Translations under genes and position numbers: made by a program
The notes under the pieces: model-generated
The model's input: only the letters and a program-made list of their open reading frames with translations
Database searches by the model: none
Told to the model about the DNA's origin: nothing
Shown: positions 1 through 8,299 of the stretch, one piece after another
How positions within the stretch are numbered: position 1 is the first letter of the stretch
Layout: each line of letters begins with the position of its first letter
Assembly: GCF_013001025.1 (NCBI RefSeq)
Contig: NZ_CP053021.1
Span: forward strand, 1,691,501-1,755,500
Direction: 5' to 3'
DNA from: Sphingobium yanoikuyae
GTDB lineage: Bacteria; Pseudomonadota; Alphaproteobacteria; Sphingomonadales; Sphingomonadaceae
DNA: 64,000 bases

Positions 1-2
1 GG

Positions 3-2354
3 GCGCTGGGCGCCATTCGCGATATGATAGCGCCCCATGCAACGGTTCTGCGCGATGGCGCGCGGCGCACCATAGAAGTTCCGGACATCGTCCCCGGCGA
101 TATCGTGCTGATCGAGGCGGGGGACCGCGTGCCAGCGGATATGCGCATCCTGCGCGCCCGCGGCCTGCTTGTCGATGAAGCCGCGCTGACCGGGGAATCC
201 GTCGCAGCGGAGAAGCAGGAGGCGGCGGTCGGTGAAGACGCGGCCATCGCTGATCGCCAGTGCATGCTCTTCTCCGGAACGCTGGTCGCATCTGGTCAGG
301 CCAGCGGCATGGCCGTAGAAACAGGAACGCGCACCCAGATCGGCCGGATCAGCAAGCTCATGCAGGCTGTGGAGACGGTCAGCACGCCATTACTGCGCCA
401 GATCAACGCCTTCGGCACGCGCTTCACCGCCTTCGTTCTCGTTGGTGCGATCGCGCTGTTTGCTTTTGCCGTGCTCGCTCGCGAGTTCCACTGGATCGAC
501 GCGTTGATCGCCGTGGTGGCACTCGCCGTCGGCATCATTCCCGAAGGCCTTCCCGCCGTCATCACGATCACGCTGGCGATTGGCGTCCAGCGCATGGCGG
601 CGCGCAATGCCGTTATCCGTCGCCTGCCGGCCGTCGAGACGCTCGGCGCGACCTCGGTCATCTGTTCGGACAAGACCGGTACGCTCACGCGCAACGAGAT
701 GATGGTGCGCCGTATCCTTCTGCCGAGCGAAGAACTGATGGTCGGCGGATCTGGCTATGCGCCGGAGGGCGGGCTCACCAGCGAGGGCGCGGATGACGAC
801 GCGGCCGCCATCGCGGCGTCGGCGGCGATCATCCGATGCGGATTGCTGTGCAATGATGCGGCGCTGCGCAGTGACGCAGGCCGCTGGCATGTAGACGGCG
901 ACCCCATGGAGGGGGCGCTAGTCGCGCTCGCGATGAAATCAGGTCTCAATCCCGACCATCTGCGCGGCGAATGGAAGCGGATCGACGAGATCCCGTTCGA
1001 CGCGGCCTATCGCTTTATGGCGACGCTCCATCATGGCCCAGGCGGGGAAGGCTTGATCTTCATCAAGGGCGCGCCGGAGGCCGTCATCGCCATGGCAGGC
1101 GCCGATCCCCGGAGTTGGGAGCCGCGCCTCGCTGTTGCTGCCGATCAGGGCGAACGGCTGCTCGGGTTCGCCATCAAGCGGCTCCAGGCTCGTGACGATC
1201 GGCTCACCTTCTCTGATCTGGATCACGGAATAGAATTTCTTGGACTGATGGGGTTCATCGACCCGCCGCGCGAGGAGGCGAAGGCAGCGATCGCCGAGTG
1301 TCGCTCCGCCGGGATCGCGGTCAAGATGATCACTGGAGACCATCTGGCCACAGCGCTCAGCATCGCGCGCCAGCTTGCGCTGAGCGATGCGCCTCGCGGA
1401 ATGATCGGAGCCGAGCTCGAACGGATATCCGACCGGGAGCTGTTTGACAAAGTGCTGGAGGTCGATGTCTTCGCGCGCTCCAGTCCGGAGCACAAGCTTC
1501 GGATCGTCCGTGCGCTGCAGGCGCATCGCCTGATCGTCGCCATGACCGGTGATGGCGTCAATGACGCGCCCTCGCTCAAGCAGGCCGACGTCGGCACGGC
1601 CATGGGACACAAGGGCACCGAGGCGGCTAAGGAGGCCGCCGAGATGGTGCTGCTGGATGACAATTTCGCGTCGATCGTGGCGGCGGTGCGCGAAGGCCGC
1701 ACGGTTTACGATAATATCCGCAAGGTGATCGCCTGGACCCTGCCGACCAATGGCGGCGAGACGGTCGCGGTCGTTCTGGCAATCCTGGTGGGTTTCACGC
1801 TGCCGATGACGGCGACGCAGATCCTCTGGATCAATCTGGTCCTCGCCGTGACGCTGGGTCTTGTCCTGGCTTTCGAGCCGAGCGAACCTGGAACCATGGC
1901 GCGGCAGCCTCGGCACGTCGATGCGCCGCTCCTCTCGCCGTTCCTGCTGTGGCGCGTGTTCCTGGTCTCCGGGCTGATGGCCGCGCTGGCGCTCGGGATA
2001 TTCTTTCACGCCAAGGGGCAGGGGCGCGATCTGGAGACGGCGCGTACCCTGGTCGTCAACATGCTCGTTGTCGCCGAGATCTTCTATCTCTTCAACGTGC
2101 GCTATCTGCATATGCGCTCGCTCACCTGGCGCGGCGTGCTGGGAACACCAGCCGTGCTTGCCGCGATCGCGGTCGTGATCGGCGCGCAGCTTTTCTACAC
2201 CTACGCGCCCGTCATGCACGCGATCTTCGAGAGCCGGCCGCTCGCGCTTGCCGACGCCATGCTGATCGTGGGCCTGGGAGTCCTCCTCTTCCTCTGCCTC
2301 GAGGCGGAAAAGCTGCTGATGCGGCGCCTGGGCTGGTTTGAGGAACTCGCGTGA
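3..2354 (+). CDS. Type II cation-transporting P-type ATPase, 5'-truncated by the window edge
   Basis: An integral-membrane ion pump driven by ATP through an aspartyl-phosphate. The reading frame is open to the left edge (the codons before the first in-frame ATG at 24 read A-L-G-A-I-R-D), so the start lies outside the window. Numbering from that ATG, the actuator motif TGES is near residue 56, the M4 motif PEGLP (typical of SERCA/PMR1-like P2 pumps) near 175, the phosphorylation site CSDKTGTLTRN near 214-224, and the hinge TGDGVNDAP near 510. Six C-terminal membrane segments follow. PEGLP and the missing CPC motif exclude a heavy-metal P1B pump; Ca2+, Mg2+ or Na+ is possible and the sequence does not settle it. 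A universal stress protein gene follows directly. Confidence 0.93.
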   Translation, partial: ALGAIRDMIAPHATVLRDGARRTIEVPDIVPGDIVLIEAGDRVPADMRILRARGLLVDEAALTGESVAAEKQEAAVGEDAAIADRQCMLFSGTLVASGQASGMAVETGTRTQIGRISKLMQAVETVSTPLLRQINAFGTRFTAFVLVGAIALFAFAVLAREFHWIDALIAVVALAVGIIPEGLPAVITITLAIGVQRMAARNAVIRRLPAVETLGATSVICSDKTGTLTRNEMMVRRILLPSEELMVGGSGYAPEGGLTSEGADDDAAAIAASAAIIRCGLLCNDAALRSDAGRWHVDGDPMEGALVALAMKSGLNPDHLRGEWKRIDEIPFDAAYRFMATLHHGPGGEGLIFIKGAPEAVIAMAGADPRSWEPRLAVAADQGERLLGFAIKRLQARDDRLTFSDLDHGIEFLGLMGFIDPPREEAKAAIAECRSAGIAVKMITGDHLATALSIARQLALSDAPRGMIGAELERISDRELFDKVLEVDVFARSSPEHKLRIVRALQAHRLIVAMTGDGVNDAPSLKQADVGTAMGHKGTEAAKEAAEMVLLDDNFASIVAAVREGRTVYDNIRKVIAWTLPTNGGETVAVVLAILVGFTLPMTATQILWINLVLAVTLGLVLAFEPSEPGTMARQPRHVDAPLLSPFLLWRVFLVSGLMAALALGIFFHAKGQGRDLETARTLVVNMLVVAEIFYLFNVRYLHMRSLTWRGVLGTPAVLAAIAVVIGAQLFYTYAPVMHAIFESRPLALADAMLIVGLGVLLFLCLEAEKLLMRRLGWFEELA

Positions 2355-2395
2355 CCAGTGCCGATCTTCTTCAGGAAAATGTGAAAGGACATCCG

Positions 2396-3289
2396 ATGAC
2401 CCATCCCCGCCTGGCGCCGCCCCACAAGATCCTGCTCGCCACGGACCTCAGCTGCCGCTGTGACCGCGCGCTCGACCGGGCGGTCCAGCTTGCCAAGGAG
2501 TGGCAGGCGGAGCTGATCGCAGCCTATGTCGTCGATCCCGATCAAAGCCGTCAATACCGGTTCGATCGGACGCCTGCCTCCTGGAGGCGGTTGCCGAGCC
2601 CCGTTGAACGGATGCGCTGGCGCCTCAAGCGCGATCTCGGCACCTCGGCCGAGTTCATCCGGGTGATCGTCGAGGAGGGGCCGCCTGGCGAGACTCTCCT
2701 CTCGATCGCGGCGCGAGAAGGCTGTGATCTTATCGTGACCGGGATCGCGCGCGACGAGACGCTGGGACGGATGATCCTGGGCAATACCGTCAACCGGCTT
2801 GTACGCGGTTCACCGGTGCCCGTCCTCATCGTCCATGATCGCGCCCTTGGCGCCTACAGGAGCATTGTCGTGGCGACGGATTTTTCCGAAGCCTCGCTGC
2901 AGGCACTCCTGACGACCTCTGCGCTGTTTCCAGGGCGCGACCTGACGCTGTTCCATGCCTATGACGTCCCGTTCTCGGGCCTGCTCGATGAAAGGGACTA
3001 TGTCCGTAACCTGCGCACAATGGAGAAGGAATTGGGTGCGAAATTCCTCAGCGACGAGCGCGTCGATACAGCCGTGAGGGCTAGCGCTGATGTCATCATC
3101 GAGCATGGAACGCCCGGACGGCTTCTTGCTGACTATGTCGAAAACGAGCATGCCGACCTCACCGTAATCGGCAGCCATGGCCGCGGCGTGCTGTTCGACG
3201 CGCTGATCGGCAGCACCGCACAGAGCCTGATCGAGAGTCTCGAGGGTGACCTGCTCGTCGTTCACTATCGGCCGGGCAAGGGCCAGTGA
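2396..3289 (+). CDS. Universal stress protein with two Usp domains
   Basis: A cytoplasmic stress protein of about 297 residues made of two tandem Usp folds. The second domain ends in the nucleotide-binding pattern G-x2-G-x9-G-S-T (GSHGRG then IGST). The first has a similar but less canonical GIAR...LGNT stretch. A GTG at 2351 is in frame and overlaps the ATPase stop, but ATG 2396 is preceded by the good Shine-Dalgarno GAAAGGA and gives an N-terminus that runs straight into the first Usp strand (KILLATDLS), so 2396 is preferred. It is probably co-transcribed with the upstream cation ATPase. Usp proteins often sit beside ion pumps and PHA genes in stress or low-oxygen islands, which fits the rest of this window. 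Confidence 0.9.
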   Translation: MTHPRLAPPHKILLATDLSCRCDRALDRAVQLAKEWQAELIAAYVVDPDQSRQYRFDRTPASWRRLPSPVERMRWRLKRDLGTSAEFIRVIVEEGPPGETLLSIAAREGCDLIVTGIARDETLGRMILGNTVNRLVRGSPVPVLIVHDRALGAYRSIVVATDFSEASLQALLTTSALFPGRDLTLFHAYDVPFSGLLDERDYVRNLRTMEKELGAKFLSDERVDTAVRASADVIIEHGTPGRLLADYVENEHADLTVIGSHGRGVLFDALIGSTAQSLIESLEGDLLVVHYRPGKGQ

Positions 3290-3342
3290 ATAGCCCTCGG
3301 GCTTCTGGACGCCTTCGATCCTAATTTTGAGGATAGGAGGCG

Positions 3343-3550
3343 ATGATGGGTGAGGGGAATTGCAGCGACGAGTTCAAGCGCAATGCTGTGTCGCGGATCG
3401 GGTAGCGGTGTTACCCGATAGCGGAAATTTCATAGCGGCTCAGGGTCAGCCAGCATTCGCTCTGTTCTTGGGCAACCGCTGGCAAGGGCCGCGTCAGACG
3501 ATGTAACCAAGAATGCCGAGATCAGGCGATTGGAGCGCGAACTGGCATGA
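3343..3550 (+). pseudogene. Degenerate IS3-family transposase OrfA remnant
   Basis: Reading from ATG 3343 gives the typical IS3/IS911 OrfA opening DEFKRNAVSRIG, then a stop, then the family pattern YPIAEIS / LRVSQHSL, another stop and, in a shifted frame, the leucine-zipper-like NAEIRRLERELA before a final stop. Several stops and at least one frameshift show it is dead. No orfB or terminal repeats were seen around it, so this is a scar. Confidence 0.7.
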
Positions 3551-3593
3551 TGGACCTGGGATTTTAAAACGACTGGACTGGCAAAACATCGCT

Positions 3594-3612
3594 GACTGGC
3601 ATTGAGCCAGTC
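3594..3612 (-). terminator. Hairpin just downstream of the 36-residue membrane ORF
   Basis: A perfect 7-bp inverted repeat (GACTGGC / GCCAGTC, 5-nt loop) lies 3 nt beyond the stop codon of the small minus-strand gene at 3616-3726. On the minus strand it is followed by a short T-containing stretch (gatgtttt). The position suggests a weak intrinsic terminator for that gene. Confidence 0.45.
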
Positions 3613-3615
3613 CCG

Positions 3616-3726
3616 TCATGGAAGCTTTGCGTCAATCATCCAGAGAATCAAAGCCAAAAGTCCGAAGGTCAGAGCAGTCAGGAAAGCCACATCCACGTTG
3701 CCGCGCAGGCGATTGAGAAATTGCAT
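3616..3726 (-). CDS. Small single-pass membrane protein (36 aa), unknown function
   Basis: A short minus-strand frame starting at ATG 3726, preceded by GAGGAG at a spacing of 8 nt. The product opens with a basic segment (MQFLNRLRGN), has one hydrophobic helix of about 20 residues (roughly 13-31: VAFLTALTFGLLALILWMI) and ends DAKLP. The strong ribosome site, the single membrane helix with positive residues on the inner side, and a hairpin right after the stop support a real small gene. It lies between a dead IS3 fragment and the copper operon. I do not recognise the family. Confidence 0.5.
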   Translation of the reverse strand: MQFLNRLRGNVDVAFLTALTFGLLALILWMIDAKLP

Positions 3727-4115
3727 TTTCCGGCTCCTCGATAGCAGGTCGCAACCAAGTTATAAGACGGATATATTCGGGCTATCGGGAACAATACGTA
3801 TCCAGTGCATCCCTGTGATCCAACTTCGGCGGGTAGGCACAGTTGTTTGCTCTGGACTCACTGGTAATGCATTCAAAATGCGGAGCCGTCGATCGCGCGC
3901 GAGCACGACGGCTCCGACAATCGCCGCCCCGCTTCCGATATCTGCCGAGCGATGGTGAGGGTAATGTCTCACCCGCGAGCGCCGGCAGCGGTGCCAGGCC
4001 AGGCGTGCCGCGGCCGACGACCGCAGCACCGCGCAACACGCCACGACGGTCGATCGACGTGTCTCACCTGTCCAATTTCCATCGCAACAGCGCGAGTCAG
4101 GGCGGGCCTGTCGCT
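3727..4115. other. Intergenic region with no supported gene
   Basis: Several short frames overlap here on both strands, but none has a credible ribosome site or a recognisable product. It separates the small membrane ORF from the copper-regulon operator. Confidence 0.4.
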
Positions 4116-4195
4116 TGACATCATGTCAGGGTCGAGCGGTCTCAGCGCCTTGATACCGGTCAAAGTCGAAAGACCTTGACCCTGACATGATGTCA
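4116..4195. promoter_or_regulatory. 80-bp symmetric control region upstream of copper ATPase
   Basis: An 18-bp sequence at 4116-4133 recurs as its perfect reverse complement at 4178-4195. Each copy contains a 13-bp palindrome (TGACAT-n-ATGTCA). At the centre of symmetry, 4150-4163, is TTGATaccgGTCAA, an FNR/FixK-like box with one mismatch from TTGAT-n4-ATCAA. The right copy overlaps the MerR-type promoter of the copper ATPase. The left copy may be a second CueR site or loop partner. The repeats are direct observation; assigning them to CueR and FNR is inference. Confidence 0.6.
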
Positions 4196-4206
4196 GACCC
4201 TATCTG
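4176..4206 (+). promoter_or_regulatory. MerR/CueR-type promoter with 19-bp spacer for copper ATPase
   Basis: A -35-like TTGACC (4176-4181) and a -10-like TATCTG (4201-4206) are separated by 19 bp, the over-long spacing that MerR-family activators correct by twisting DNA. The palindrome CTGACATGATGTCAG fills the spacer, where such regulators bind. A CueR-like regulator is the second gene of the operon, so autoregulated copper induction is the natural reading. The implied leader is very short, which leaves some doubt about the exact -10. Confidence 0.55.
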
Positions 4207-4227
4207 CCAGTGCGAAGGAGCAAGACG

Positions 4228-6594
4228 ATGAACGATCCTCATGCACATGGCGGCCATTGCTGTTCGAAACCGTCCACTGCGCCCGCCGCCATCAAGGACC
4301 CCGTGTGCGGGATGACGGTAGATCCGGCGACGAGCGCGCATCATGCCGAGCATGGCGGTGTGACATATCACTTCTGCAGCGTCGGCTGCCGTGCAAAGTT
4401 CGTCGTAGATCCGGCCAGGTTCACAAATGGCGAGGCCGATACTTTAACGGCAGCGCCCCCGTCCTCGCTATCGGTGTGGACTTGCCCGATGCATCCCGAG
4501 ATCCGGCGCCCTAGCCCGGGCATCTGCCCGATTTGCGGCATGGCGCTGGAGCCGGCGGAGCCGAGCGCCGACGAGGGAGCAAACCCGGAACTGGTCGATT
4601 TCACTCGCCGCTTCTGGGTGAGCGCGATGCTTGCCGTGCCCCTGCTGCTGATTTCGATGGGCGCCGAGATGGCGGGTCTGCACCTCGTGCCGATGCGCTG
4701 GTCGCCCTGGGTGCAATTCGCGCTGACTGCGCCGATCGTGCTGTGGGCAGGCTGGCCGTTTTTCGAGCGAGGCTGGGCGTCGCTCAAGTCGCGCCACTAT
4801 AACATGTTTACGCTGATCGCGATCGGGGTCGGCGCGGCCTTCCTCTACAGCGTGGTGGCGACAGTCGCGCCCGGGGTGTTTCCGGCAAGCTTCCGCGACC
4901 ATGGCGCCATGGTGCCCGTCTATTACGAGGCGGCCGGCGTGGTCGTTGCGCTGGTGCTACTCGGGCAGGTGCTGGAACTGCGCGCGCGCGCCGCGACCGG
5001 ACGTGCGATCCGCGCTCTCCTGAACCTTGCGCCCAAGACCGCGCGGCGGATCGGTCCGGACGGCGAGGAGCAGGAAGTCGATCTCGGCAAGGTCACGGCC
5101 GGCGATCGTCTGCGCGTGCGTCCCGGCGAGGCGGTCCCGGTCGACGGGACCGTGATCGACGGCCGCTCGTCGGTCGACGAGTCGATGCTGACCGGCGAGC
5201 CGGCGCCGGTGCTCAAGGTGCCGGGCGCCGCGCTTACCGGCGGCACCGTCAACGGCACTGGTAGCCTGGTCATTGAGGCGCAGGCGGTTGGCGCCGACAC
5301 GATGCTGGCGCGCATCGTCGCGATGGTCGCGGAGGCGCAGCGCAGCCGTGCGCCGATCCAGGCCGTGGCGGATCGTATTTCCGGCTGGTTCGTGCCGTTG
5401 GTGGTGCTGATCGCACTGCTGACCTTTGCCGTCTGGAACCTTGTCGGCCCCGAGCCGCGCTTCGGCCATGCCTTGCTCAACGCCATCGCGGTCCTGATCA
5501 TCGCCTGTCCGTGCGCGCTCGGGCTTGCCACACCGATGTCGATCATGGTCGGGACGGGACGCGGGGCTCAGGCCGGCGTGCTCGTCAAGAATGCCGAGGC
5601 GCTGCAGGCGCTCGACAAGGTCGATACACTGGTGATCGACAAGACCGGGACGCTGACCGAAGGCAAGCCCAAGCTCGTGGCGGTCGAGCCAACTGAAGGG
5701 TTCAACGCTGATCGGGTGCTGGCGCTGGCGGCAGCGGTCGAGGCTCGCTCCGAGCATCCGCTGGCGGTCGCGATTGTTACCGGCGCCAGAGAACGCGGGC
5801 TGACCGTCTCGGCGGTCGAGGACTTCGACTCGCAGACCGGCATGGGCATAAGCGGCCGGGTCGACGGTCGGAGGGTCGTGATCGGCAATGCCGCGCAGAT
5901 GCGGAGTGCCGGAGCGGATGCCACAGCGCTAGAGGCATCGGCCTCGCGGCATCGCGCTGAAGGCGGCGGCGTCATGCTGGTTGCCGTTGATGGTGAAGCG
6001 GCCGGGCTGATCGCCGTCGCCGACCCTGTCAAGGCGTCATCGCGCGGCGCGATCGCTGCGCTTCACGCCGAGGGGCTGCGCATCGTCATGCTGACCGGCG
6101 ACAGCCGCGGCACGGCAGAGGCCGTCGCTCGGGCGATCGGCGGGATCGACGAGGTCCATTCCGATCTCAAGCCGGAGGACAAGGCGCGGATCGTCGTCGA
6201 CCTCAAGGCGAACGGCGCTCGGGTCGCTATGGCGGGCGACGGTATCAACGATGCCCCGGCGCTCGCGGCCGCCGATGTCGGCGTGGCGATGGGAACGGGG
6301 ACGGACGTGGCGATCGAGAGTGCTGGGCTGACGCTCACAAAGGGCGACCTTTCGGCGATGGTACGTGCGCGGCGGCTAGCGCGTGCCACTATGGCCAACA
6401 TACGGCAGAACCTGTTCTTCTCCTTCCTGTTCAACGGCGTGGGCATACCTATTGCGGCGGGTGTGCTCTATCCGGTGACCGGCATCCTGCTGTCGCCCAT
6501 GTTCGCAGGGGCCGCGATGGCGCTGTCGTCATTCACCGTCGTCGTCAACGCGCTCCGCTTGAACGCTGTACGACTGGAAGCGCGCAAGCCATGA
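4228..6594 (+). CDS. copA: Cu(I)-exporting P1B-type ATPase with YHS and HMBD N-terminal domains
   Basis: An inner-membrane pump that exports monovalent copper (or silver) using ATP, 788 residues. It starts at ATG 4228 behind GAAGGAG rather than at the in-frame GTG 4210. In order: His/Cys-rich tip (HGGHCC), YHS domain near 23-66 (DPVCGM and YHFCSVGC), and a heavy-metal-binding domain from about W84 (CPMHP, CPICGM). Membrane helices follow, with the transport motif CPC at 427-429, then phosphorylation Asp 471 in [10 protein letters not shown], the P1B-specific SEHPLA motif, and [10 protein letters not shown] near 671. The YHS/HMBD front end in place of HMA domains resembles SilP/CopP-type pumps. 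Its stop overlaps the start of a CueR-like gene by 4 nt, so copper is the likeliest substrate. Confidence 0.94.
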   Translation: MNDPHAHGGHCCSKPSTAPAAIKDPVCGMTVDPATSAHHAEHGGVTYHFCSVGCRAKFVVDPARFTNGEADTLTAAPPSSLSVWTCPMHPEIRRPSPGICPICGMALEPAEPSADEGANPELVDFTRRFWVSAMLAVPLLLISMGAEMAGLHLVPMRWSPWVQFALTAPIVLWAGWPFFERGWASLKSRHYNMFTLIAIGVGAAFLYSVVATVAPGVFPASFRDHGAMVPVYYEAAGVVVALVLLGQVLELRARAATGRAIRALLNLAPKTARRIGPDGEEQEVDLGKVTAGDRLRVRPGEAVPVDGTVIDGRSSVDESMLTGEPAPVLKVPGAALTGGTVNGTGSLVIEAQAVGADTMLARIVAMVAEAQRSRAPIQAVADRISGWFVPLVVLIALLTFAVWNLVGPEPRFGHALLNAIAVLIIACPCALGLATPMSIMVGTGRGAQAGVLVKNAEALQALDKVDTLVIDKTGTLTEGKPKLVAVEPTEGFNADRVLALAAAVEARSEHPLAVAIVTGARERGLTVSAVEDFDSQTGMGISGRVDGRRVVIGNAAQMRSAGADATALEASASRHRAEGGGVMLVAVDGEAAGLIAVADPVKASSRGAIAALHAEGLRIVMLTGDSRGTAEAVARAIGGIDEVHSDLKPEDKARIVVDLKANGARVAMAGDGINDAPALAAADVGVAMGTGTDVAIESAGLTLTKGDLSAMVRARRLARATMANIRQNLFFSFLFNGVGIPIAAGVLYPVTGILLSPMFAGAAMALSSFTVVVNALRLNAVRLEARKP

Positions 6595-6980
6595 ATATCG
6601 GTCAGGCCGCCGCTGCAAGCAGCGTGTCGCAGCGTATGATCCGCCACTATGAGAAGATCACGCTGATCCCGACACCGTCAAGGCGCGGCAGCGGCTATCG
6701 GGACTATTCGGACGCCGATGTTCACCGCCTCCGGTTCGTCGCAAACGCGCGCGACCTTGGTTTCCCGATCGAGGAAATCCGTTCGCTTCTGGACCTCTGG
6801 CAGGACCGTTGCCGATCGAGCGCTGAGGTGAAGGCGCTGGCACTTTCCCGAGCCGACGAGCTTGGCCGCAAGGCGGCTGCGCTGGACGGTATGCGCCGGG
6901 CGCTGATGGAACTAGCCAACAGCTGTACCGGAGACGAACGGTCGGATTGCCCGATCATCGATCGACTGGCTGAGGGTTGA
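6591..6980 (+). CDS. cueR: MerR-family copper-responsive regulator (CueR/HmrR type)
   Basis: A 129-residue cytoplasmic dimeric activator. The N-terminal winged helix-turn-helix covers about 1-68 (MNIGQAA..., [14 protein letters not shown]), followed by a dimerisation helix. The C-terminal metal loop has Cys112 and Cys120 in [12 protein letters not shown], the same positions that bind Cu(I)/Ag(I) in CueR. The gene overlaps the copper ATPase by ATGA, so it is translated from the same mRNA and would feed back on the 19-bp-spacer promoter near 4190. Confidence 0.92.
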   Translation: MNIGQAAAASSVSQRMIRHYEKITLIPTPSRRGSGYRDYSDADVHRLRFVANARDLGFPIEEIRSLLDLWQDRCRSSAEVKALALSRADELGRKAAALDGMRRALMELANSCTGDERSDCPIIDRLAEG

Positions 6981-7039
6981 TCGTCGCAGCTGCCTTCCTG
7001 AAGGGCGCTTCCGACTTCACTATGAGATCTTGCACCGCG

Positions 7040-7480
7040 AAGGTACAAGCCATGATCCAAAACTCCGTCTCGACATTCCCGTTCTTCTCCCTGACGTGCC
7101 GGACGCGGCAGATGCTTGTGTCGACAGGCTCATCGGCTCGCTCGAAAGACGCCCGGGCGTCGAACAGGCCATGTGGTGCCAGCCGAAGCGGGAGCGCCCG
7201 CGATACGCTGCATCCATTTCGATCCGGCGGTTACGACGCTGTTGCGTATCCGCTAACTGGCCCAACTCGCACATTGCTTATGTGGTCTCGACTGACCGCT
7301 TGATAGCGATCCTGCGTTTCGTGCTCGTATTTGAGCCATCGGGGTCAGCATCATGGTGCGGCGGCCACGCGCGGCCAATGCGCCGCTGCTGTCCATTTTC
7401 TTTTATAACTGATTCTGCTCGCGTCCGGCTTGTAGGTGGGCCTTGTCCTCGGCGACTTTTTGCATGCTCTGGGCATGGGG
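7040..7480 (+). pseudogene. Decayed heavy-metal P-type ATPase N-terminal remnant
   Basis: Pieces of one protein appear in alternating frames. First comes RLDIPVLLPDVPDAADACVD...RPGVE. After a frameshift near 7165 follows HVVPAEAGAPA...CIHFDPAVTTLLRIR, then a stop where a Glu codon is expected. Farther on is a membrane-like stretch (LILLASGL, VGLVLGDFLHALGMG) with more shifts. The order matches the N-terminal metal-binding domain and first helices of ZntA/CadA-like ATPases as I know them. No phosphorylation domain follows. It lies directly after the copper regulator and suggests loss of a Zn/Cd pump. The end point is approximate. Confidence 0.55.
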
Positions 7481-7853
7481 CGATGCCCAGACAGTCCGGG
7501 CAATGGTCATAAACATGCCTGTTGGCGCCGAGATCACCGGCCTCGGCTTGCCGCTTTTTGTCGTGCTGGAAGGCGAGAAGAGTTGCCGCGAAAGCTGAGA
7601 TAGTTCGACGCATTGGCGTTACGCGCACGTGTCCGGATCCCAAGTACGGTCCATGCGAGCCTTTGACGACATCTGATTGCGCTTCAGCAGTAACGGCGAC
7701 GGGGGAGACTGGAACATGCGCCTTCCCCCGACCGTGATTGGTACTGTTACGTATACTTGCTATGTGTCGGGACAGATAATCGTAATGAAGGCGCTATGGC
7801 ATCACGACGGTCGGGAGTGATGGCAGTTGCTCTCTTACGATGAAGGTCGGAAT

Positions 7854-8039
7854 ATGGCGTGGCTCGCGAGGATAATGCTGTTTGTGCCGGCGCTGATCGC
7901 CGGATGGTTCGTCTCTAAAGAGGACCCCCGATACTGGGTGGTGGCGATGGTAATCGCGCTGGTGTTCATCGCGCTTTCATGCTGCATTGCTATCTACGTA
8001 CCGGCCTTTCGCCTCTGGCCACGTCGCACGCGGCAGTAG
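7854..8039 (+). CDS. Small two-helix membrane protein (61 aa), unknown function
   Basis: Starting at ATG 7854 (GAAGGTCGG upstream is a fair ribosome site), the product begins MAWLARIMLFVPALIAGWFV, has a short polar turn (SKEDPRY), a second hydrophobic helix (VVAMVIALVFIALSCCIAIYV) and a basic tail (RLWPRRTRQ). The positive-inside rule would put the basic tail in the cytoplasm. It stands alone between the ATPase remnant and a convergent antiporter gene. No family recognised. A frame starting at TTG 7827 is possible but less likely. Confidence 0.5.
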   Translation: MAWLARIMLFVPALIAGWFVSKEDPRYWVVAMVIALVFIALSCCIAIYVPAFRLWPRRTRQ

Positions 8040-8299
8040 CAACGCAACGATCACATATCCGGAGCGCTTGCGAAGGCTCACGCGCTTGAGCAAATGACCC
8101 TTTTCCAAGTGGCTGATGAAATCGGCATTGAACGGTCGGGTGCTCGGGCTCACTGGGGAATGTCATCAATGATGGGCGCCTTCGCACTGCCGGACCCCGG
8201 CTGGTAGGGGCGCCTGAATGCGAGTCCATGACCATTGCCGGCAAGTACGCCTTCAAGCCGGTACAGCTTGCCAACCTCTCTGATCGCTTTTCTCCTGGG

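Noticed and set aside
939..2219. A long minus-strand frame opposite the cation ATPase
   Set aside because: Antisense shadow; the plus strand carries unmistakable P-type ATPase motifs over the same bases.
3292..3303. AGCCC-TC-GGGCT hairpin after the universal stress protein gene
   Set aside because: The loop is only 2 nt and no T-run follows; too weak to call a terminator.
4115..4140. A divergent promoter on the minus strand at the left copy of the copper operator
   Set aside because: The -35 would be TCGACC, no acceptable -10 lies 19 bp away, and no gene reads leftward from it.
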